64,000 nt of DNA from Morella rubra (taxonomy: Eukaryota; Streptophyta; Magnoliopsida; Fagales; Myricaceae), in NCBI GenBank assembly GCA_003952965.2, contig CM025849.1:967576-1031575 (forward strand), written 5' to 3'. This document shows positions 61,201-64,000 of this stretch, piece after piece. The notes beneath the pieces were generated by a model that was not told the DNA's origin, made no database searches, and saw nothing but the letters and a program-made list of their open reading frames with translations. How positions within the stretch are numbered: the first letter of the stretch is position 1; each line of letters begins with the position of its first letter. Both the position numbers and the translations under genes were made by a program.

Positions 61201-62168
61201 AGAGGTAACATGTTTACGCCCCCTACTGCGCTTATTTGTGTCACAAATTCACTTCGAATAACATGATAAGCAACTTACAGGATAAAAAGGGATATCGTAA
61301 AAACTGGATGAAGGAATGACAAGCCTCCTAGGGTACCATTTTCCATGGTTAATATACGCAGACAATTTGTTACTAGAAGGAAAGAGGGTTGGTGCTTTAA
61401 CGATAATTTGTAGGAAAGTGCATATTGAATAGGTTTTTACTTTTTTGTTTTCAATTTGTAGGGGGTCCGTTTATAGCCTCACCCACCCATCCTTTCCTAC
61501 TTAAATTCAATTAGTAGAATAAACGAAAACTCATAGTGCTAAAAGACACAGGTGAGTTTTTACATTTTGTTGTTACTAAGCAAGATCAAAATTACGAAAT
61601 AGACTTATAGCCTCGTTTTCTCCTCTTTCTTTCCCCAACCTCGTTCACCACATTCACTCTCTAATAACAGGGGTCTGGTGCTTTTAACAGTTTGGTTGTG
61701 TTCCTTGCACACCCCTAGCAACAAACGGTGTTTATATTTTCCACGTTTTTTCCTGCTAGACAGGGTTTACTTGTCAAAACCATATGAATACAAAGCTCCT
61801 CTCAAAAGCCAAGAACCTTAATGGTAAAAGAAATGACAAGAAAACGTCTTAAATTGAAACTAAAAAGTAGCTGAAGCATGACTTATCAAACCCGGATTCA
61901 AATTACGCTAAGACATGGTCACGAACTGTGGCTTTAACATTCCAAGAGAAAAAAGAAAAAAAGGTGACACAAATAGAGGAGGGGAGAGAGGACAAAGCTG
62001 ACTTGGGTCACGAACTGTGGCTTTGACAGTATACCCACGTCGGAGCAGGAGGTTCACCAGCCATGATGCTACGTAACCTGAACCTCCAGTCACGCACACC
62101 ACCTTCTGTGTTCCACTCATCCTGTCATTCTCTCCAGTCCCGCACACCACCTTCTCTGCTCCACTCAT
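58270..62168 (-). pseudogene. Extended SDR, phenylacetaldehyde reductase / CCR-like, copy C (3' end lost)
   Basis: Exons 1-4 are intact and in frame: 62003-62120 (or from 62168), 60786-60955, 59820-60011, 59143-59305. They include [12 protein letters not shown], the intact FFVTSNPQ segment that is broken in B, and NWYALSKTLAEESAWKF, which is broken in A. Exon 5 survives only as 58270-58435. Its first about 20 bp, its acceptor and most of intron 4 are deleted, and it has a 3-bp in-frame loss in ILQK. Exon 6, which encodes the C-terminus, is absent. The N-terminal duplication has diverged ([16 protein letters not shown]). Translation could yield at most a truncated protein of about 215 residues lacking the substrate-binding C-terminal part. 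Confidence 0.83.
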
Positions 62169-62429
62169 CCTAATAGGCTCAGATTGTGTTTAGAACCAAA
62201 CAATCGAACGACTCATCCTAATAGGCTCAGATTGTGTTTAGAACCGAATGACGAACCTCCGTGGTTAAAACATTTTCTAGAAAGGTCCTTGCTCGACTTT
62301 CTCCTGCCGCGGTGAATGCGGTTAACAACTTTTTCGAATACAACCGTTGTTAATGAGGCCCGCCAACTTTTTTTTTTCCGACTTCGCAAACAGAACCCAG
62401 TCATAGCTAATGGGCATGCGGCTACGTGG

Positions 62430-62792
62430 AACCGCATTAACTGTGTATCGTGAAAATTAGCGCATTAACTGTGGAACCGCATTAACTGGGTAATGCAAGC
62501 TGACAGCAGTGCTGATTGAATCATTGAGGGAGAGGTGGAAACAATGAAGACCTTGATTTGCCAGCATCCTAGTTGGAAGTTGATATGGACACCTCGCACT
62601 GGAAATGAATAGCTCATCGAATAGCCCGGTGGGGGCAGCAGAGTGATCAACAAGAAGGAGATATTTGTATTGATGATGTGCCGAATCATGTAACGCTTTT
62701 GTGACGATCCTGCCTTTAATGGCAGTGTTTGTTAATAAAGATTTCATATTAAATATTAAAAAAAAAAAAGAAGGTGTACCGTGAACGCAGGA
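62430..62792 (+). other. Unidentified segment with poly(A)-like end, possible retroposed fragment
   Basis: This stretch is absent from the other spacers. It begins with three copies of GCATTAACTG and ends GTTAATAAAG...TATTAAAAAAAAAAAAG (about 62730-62771), like a polyadenylated transcript end. No protein family is recognised in any frame. A 5'-truncated LINE or processed transcript is possible. Confidence 0.35.
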
Positions 62793-63790
62793 CCGTTGTA
62801 GGTCAAAGTGAACCTTTATGAAAAAAGGTTGAACCATAGAAGCCTAATTTTATTGCCATTATTATTTTTGAATCCCAATTTAATTCCCATGAGTTGTGTA
62901 AACTTAAGTAAAATTTAGCCCAATCTGAAGACTCAAGGTTCATCTTCAGCAGTTTCAAGTACTTACCGGGTAAAACTTCTTAATTAATTATATATAATTT
63001 GTTTTTAAGAAATATATATCGTTGTAAAATCTGAAGAAGTGCAGTTTCGGATGATGTGGATAAAAGTTATCCTCCACAAATTGGCATTATTCACTAGATC
63101 TCCAGATGTGATTTTATTTCGCTATAGGAAGACAATGAGAGGTGCCTTTCTTTTGCCTAGATTCCAATCACACCTTCGAAGGAGCCCAAGTTGAGTCCTC
63201 CACATATTACTTACTGTATAGAATCAGCCCATAACGAGTCCTCAAAGCAGATTTTTTCAAGCTAATTCGCATGAGTCAGTCAGTCCAATGAATATTTAAA
63301 TGAATAACTAAAAGAGAAAAAAGAGAGACAAAAAATTGAAATAAAATCTCTAAGAAAATAAATAGATGAGTCATGAATATATATATATATTATATATAAA
63401 AAATGAATATACTTATTGAATATATTTCACTGTAAATGAAGCATAAGATACGTCCGTCAAAGCTGAAAGGAAGAAGAACAGCAGGTGTCTCAAGTGATCC
63501 ATCAAAGTCAGAGAATGCCATTGGACAAAGAGCTTTCAAGCAAACCATGGCGGAGTACATGCATGCCTAAAAGATGTTTTGCGAGACACATTCATTGAAG
63601 TTATAAAAGAGCTGACAAATGGGAAATGAGTAATTAGGGAAGAACAAGTTGGATAGACAGTTTCCCTTATTAAAGAAACTTCCAACATTAGCAAAACATA
63701 GAGCAAATAAAGTGCAAATGATGGGAATGACGACCATAAACAAATTGTACAACTCATTTCCATGACTTCCCGTTTAACAAACCGCATAAT

Positions 63791-64000
63791 TCAGAAAATG
63801 AGGAAGCCCTTCTCCTTCAAGCTTTCAACAGTGTCCCTAAGACTCACTTCCAGAGGAATGAAGTTAATGCCCAAACTTCTGGCTCTGTCTTGGGATACCT
63901 TGTAGACTGGCAATGAAGGCTTGTCATCTTCAAATCTGCAAAAATTTGAAATACATATAAGATCCTTATTTGATATTGCGTTTTTGGTGTACGAATACAT
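63791..64000 (-). CDS. Extended SDR copy D, last exon only; gene continues beyond the window
   Basis: Exon 6 at 63791-63935 (145 bp) encodes [15 protein letters not shown], then [17 protein letters not shown], then [15 protein letters not shown] and a stop, as in copy B. The acceptor is intact and the first intron bases are at 63936-64000. Upstream exons lie to the right of the window, so whether copy D is functional cannot be judged. Confidence 0.8.
   Translation of the reverse strand: MYSYTKNAISNKDLICISNFCRFEDDKPSLPVYKVSQDRARSLGINFIPLEVSLRDTVESLKEKGFLIF

Noticed and set aside
34020-62168. Calling the SDR copies cinnamoyl-CoA reductase or dihydroflavonol reductase
   Set aside because: The CCR signature NWYCYGK is replaced by NWYALSK or NWYPLSK, and length and motifs fit phenylacetaldehyde-reductase-like SDRs better. 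The substrate remains unknown.

Overview
The window is nuclear DNA of a eudicot plant, probably a woody one. It has multi-exon genes with short GT-AG introns, AT-rich introns, plant-type telo-box promoter motifs, plant hAT, LINE and TRIM elements, and a tandemly duplicated reductase family of a kind typical of plant specialised metabolism. I cannot name the species. Exon borders below were set by reading frame and splice-site phase and by comparison with plant families I know. No search was run.

Region 1 (1-9170). A near-perfect inverted repeat of two arms of about 3.1 kb spans 1-6224, with a spacer of about 21 bp. It carries a mirrored exon of a polyamine oxidase (PAO1-type) gene. The right-arm copy continues, outside the palindrome, into the rest of the PAO C-terminal half (last exon 8965-9170). 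The FAD-binding N-terminal half is absent, so the gene is cut at its 5' side where the palindrome folds back. Arm differences were seen only in A/T runs, so a fold-back assembly artefact must be considered.

Region 2 (10559-32846). Two intact housekeeping genes lie head to head. On the minus strand is a 19-exon lysosomal-type alpha-N-acetylglucosaminidase (NAGLU/CYL1 family, 790 aa). On the plus strand is a 13-exon Notchless (NLE) WD40 ribosome-biogenesis factor (477 aa). The 0.9 kb between them holds a telo-box on the NLE side. Introns of both genes carry an old TRIM and five very short LINE 3'-tail insertions, each flanked by direct repeats.

Region 3 (about 33.7-64 kb). A degenerate tandem array of a phenylacetaldehyde-reductase / CCR-like extended SDR lies on the minus strand. 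Copies A, B and C are present, and copy D enters at the right edge. A and B each carry one frameshift. C lacks its last exon and part of exon 5. Of D only the intact last exon is visible. Between the SDR copies are repeated spacers holding a 5'-truncated LINE, a short conserved ORF block, an NTF2-like (SnoaL-fold) pseudogene, and several non-autonomous hAT elements. One hAT carries a captured pentatricopeptide-repeat (PPR) fragment inside the second NTF2-like copy. The other repeat copies supply empty sites for two of these insertions.

Three stretches (about 42.2-42.8, 57.2-57.5 and 57.8-58.3 kb) read as an interleaved merge of two unrelated neighbouring sequences. This looks more like a consensus error than evolution. 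Copy number and frameshifts in the array should be read with that in mind.
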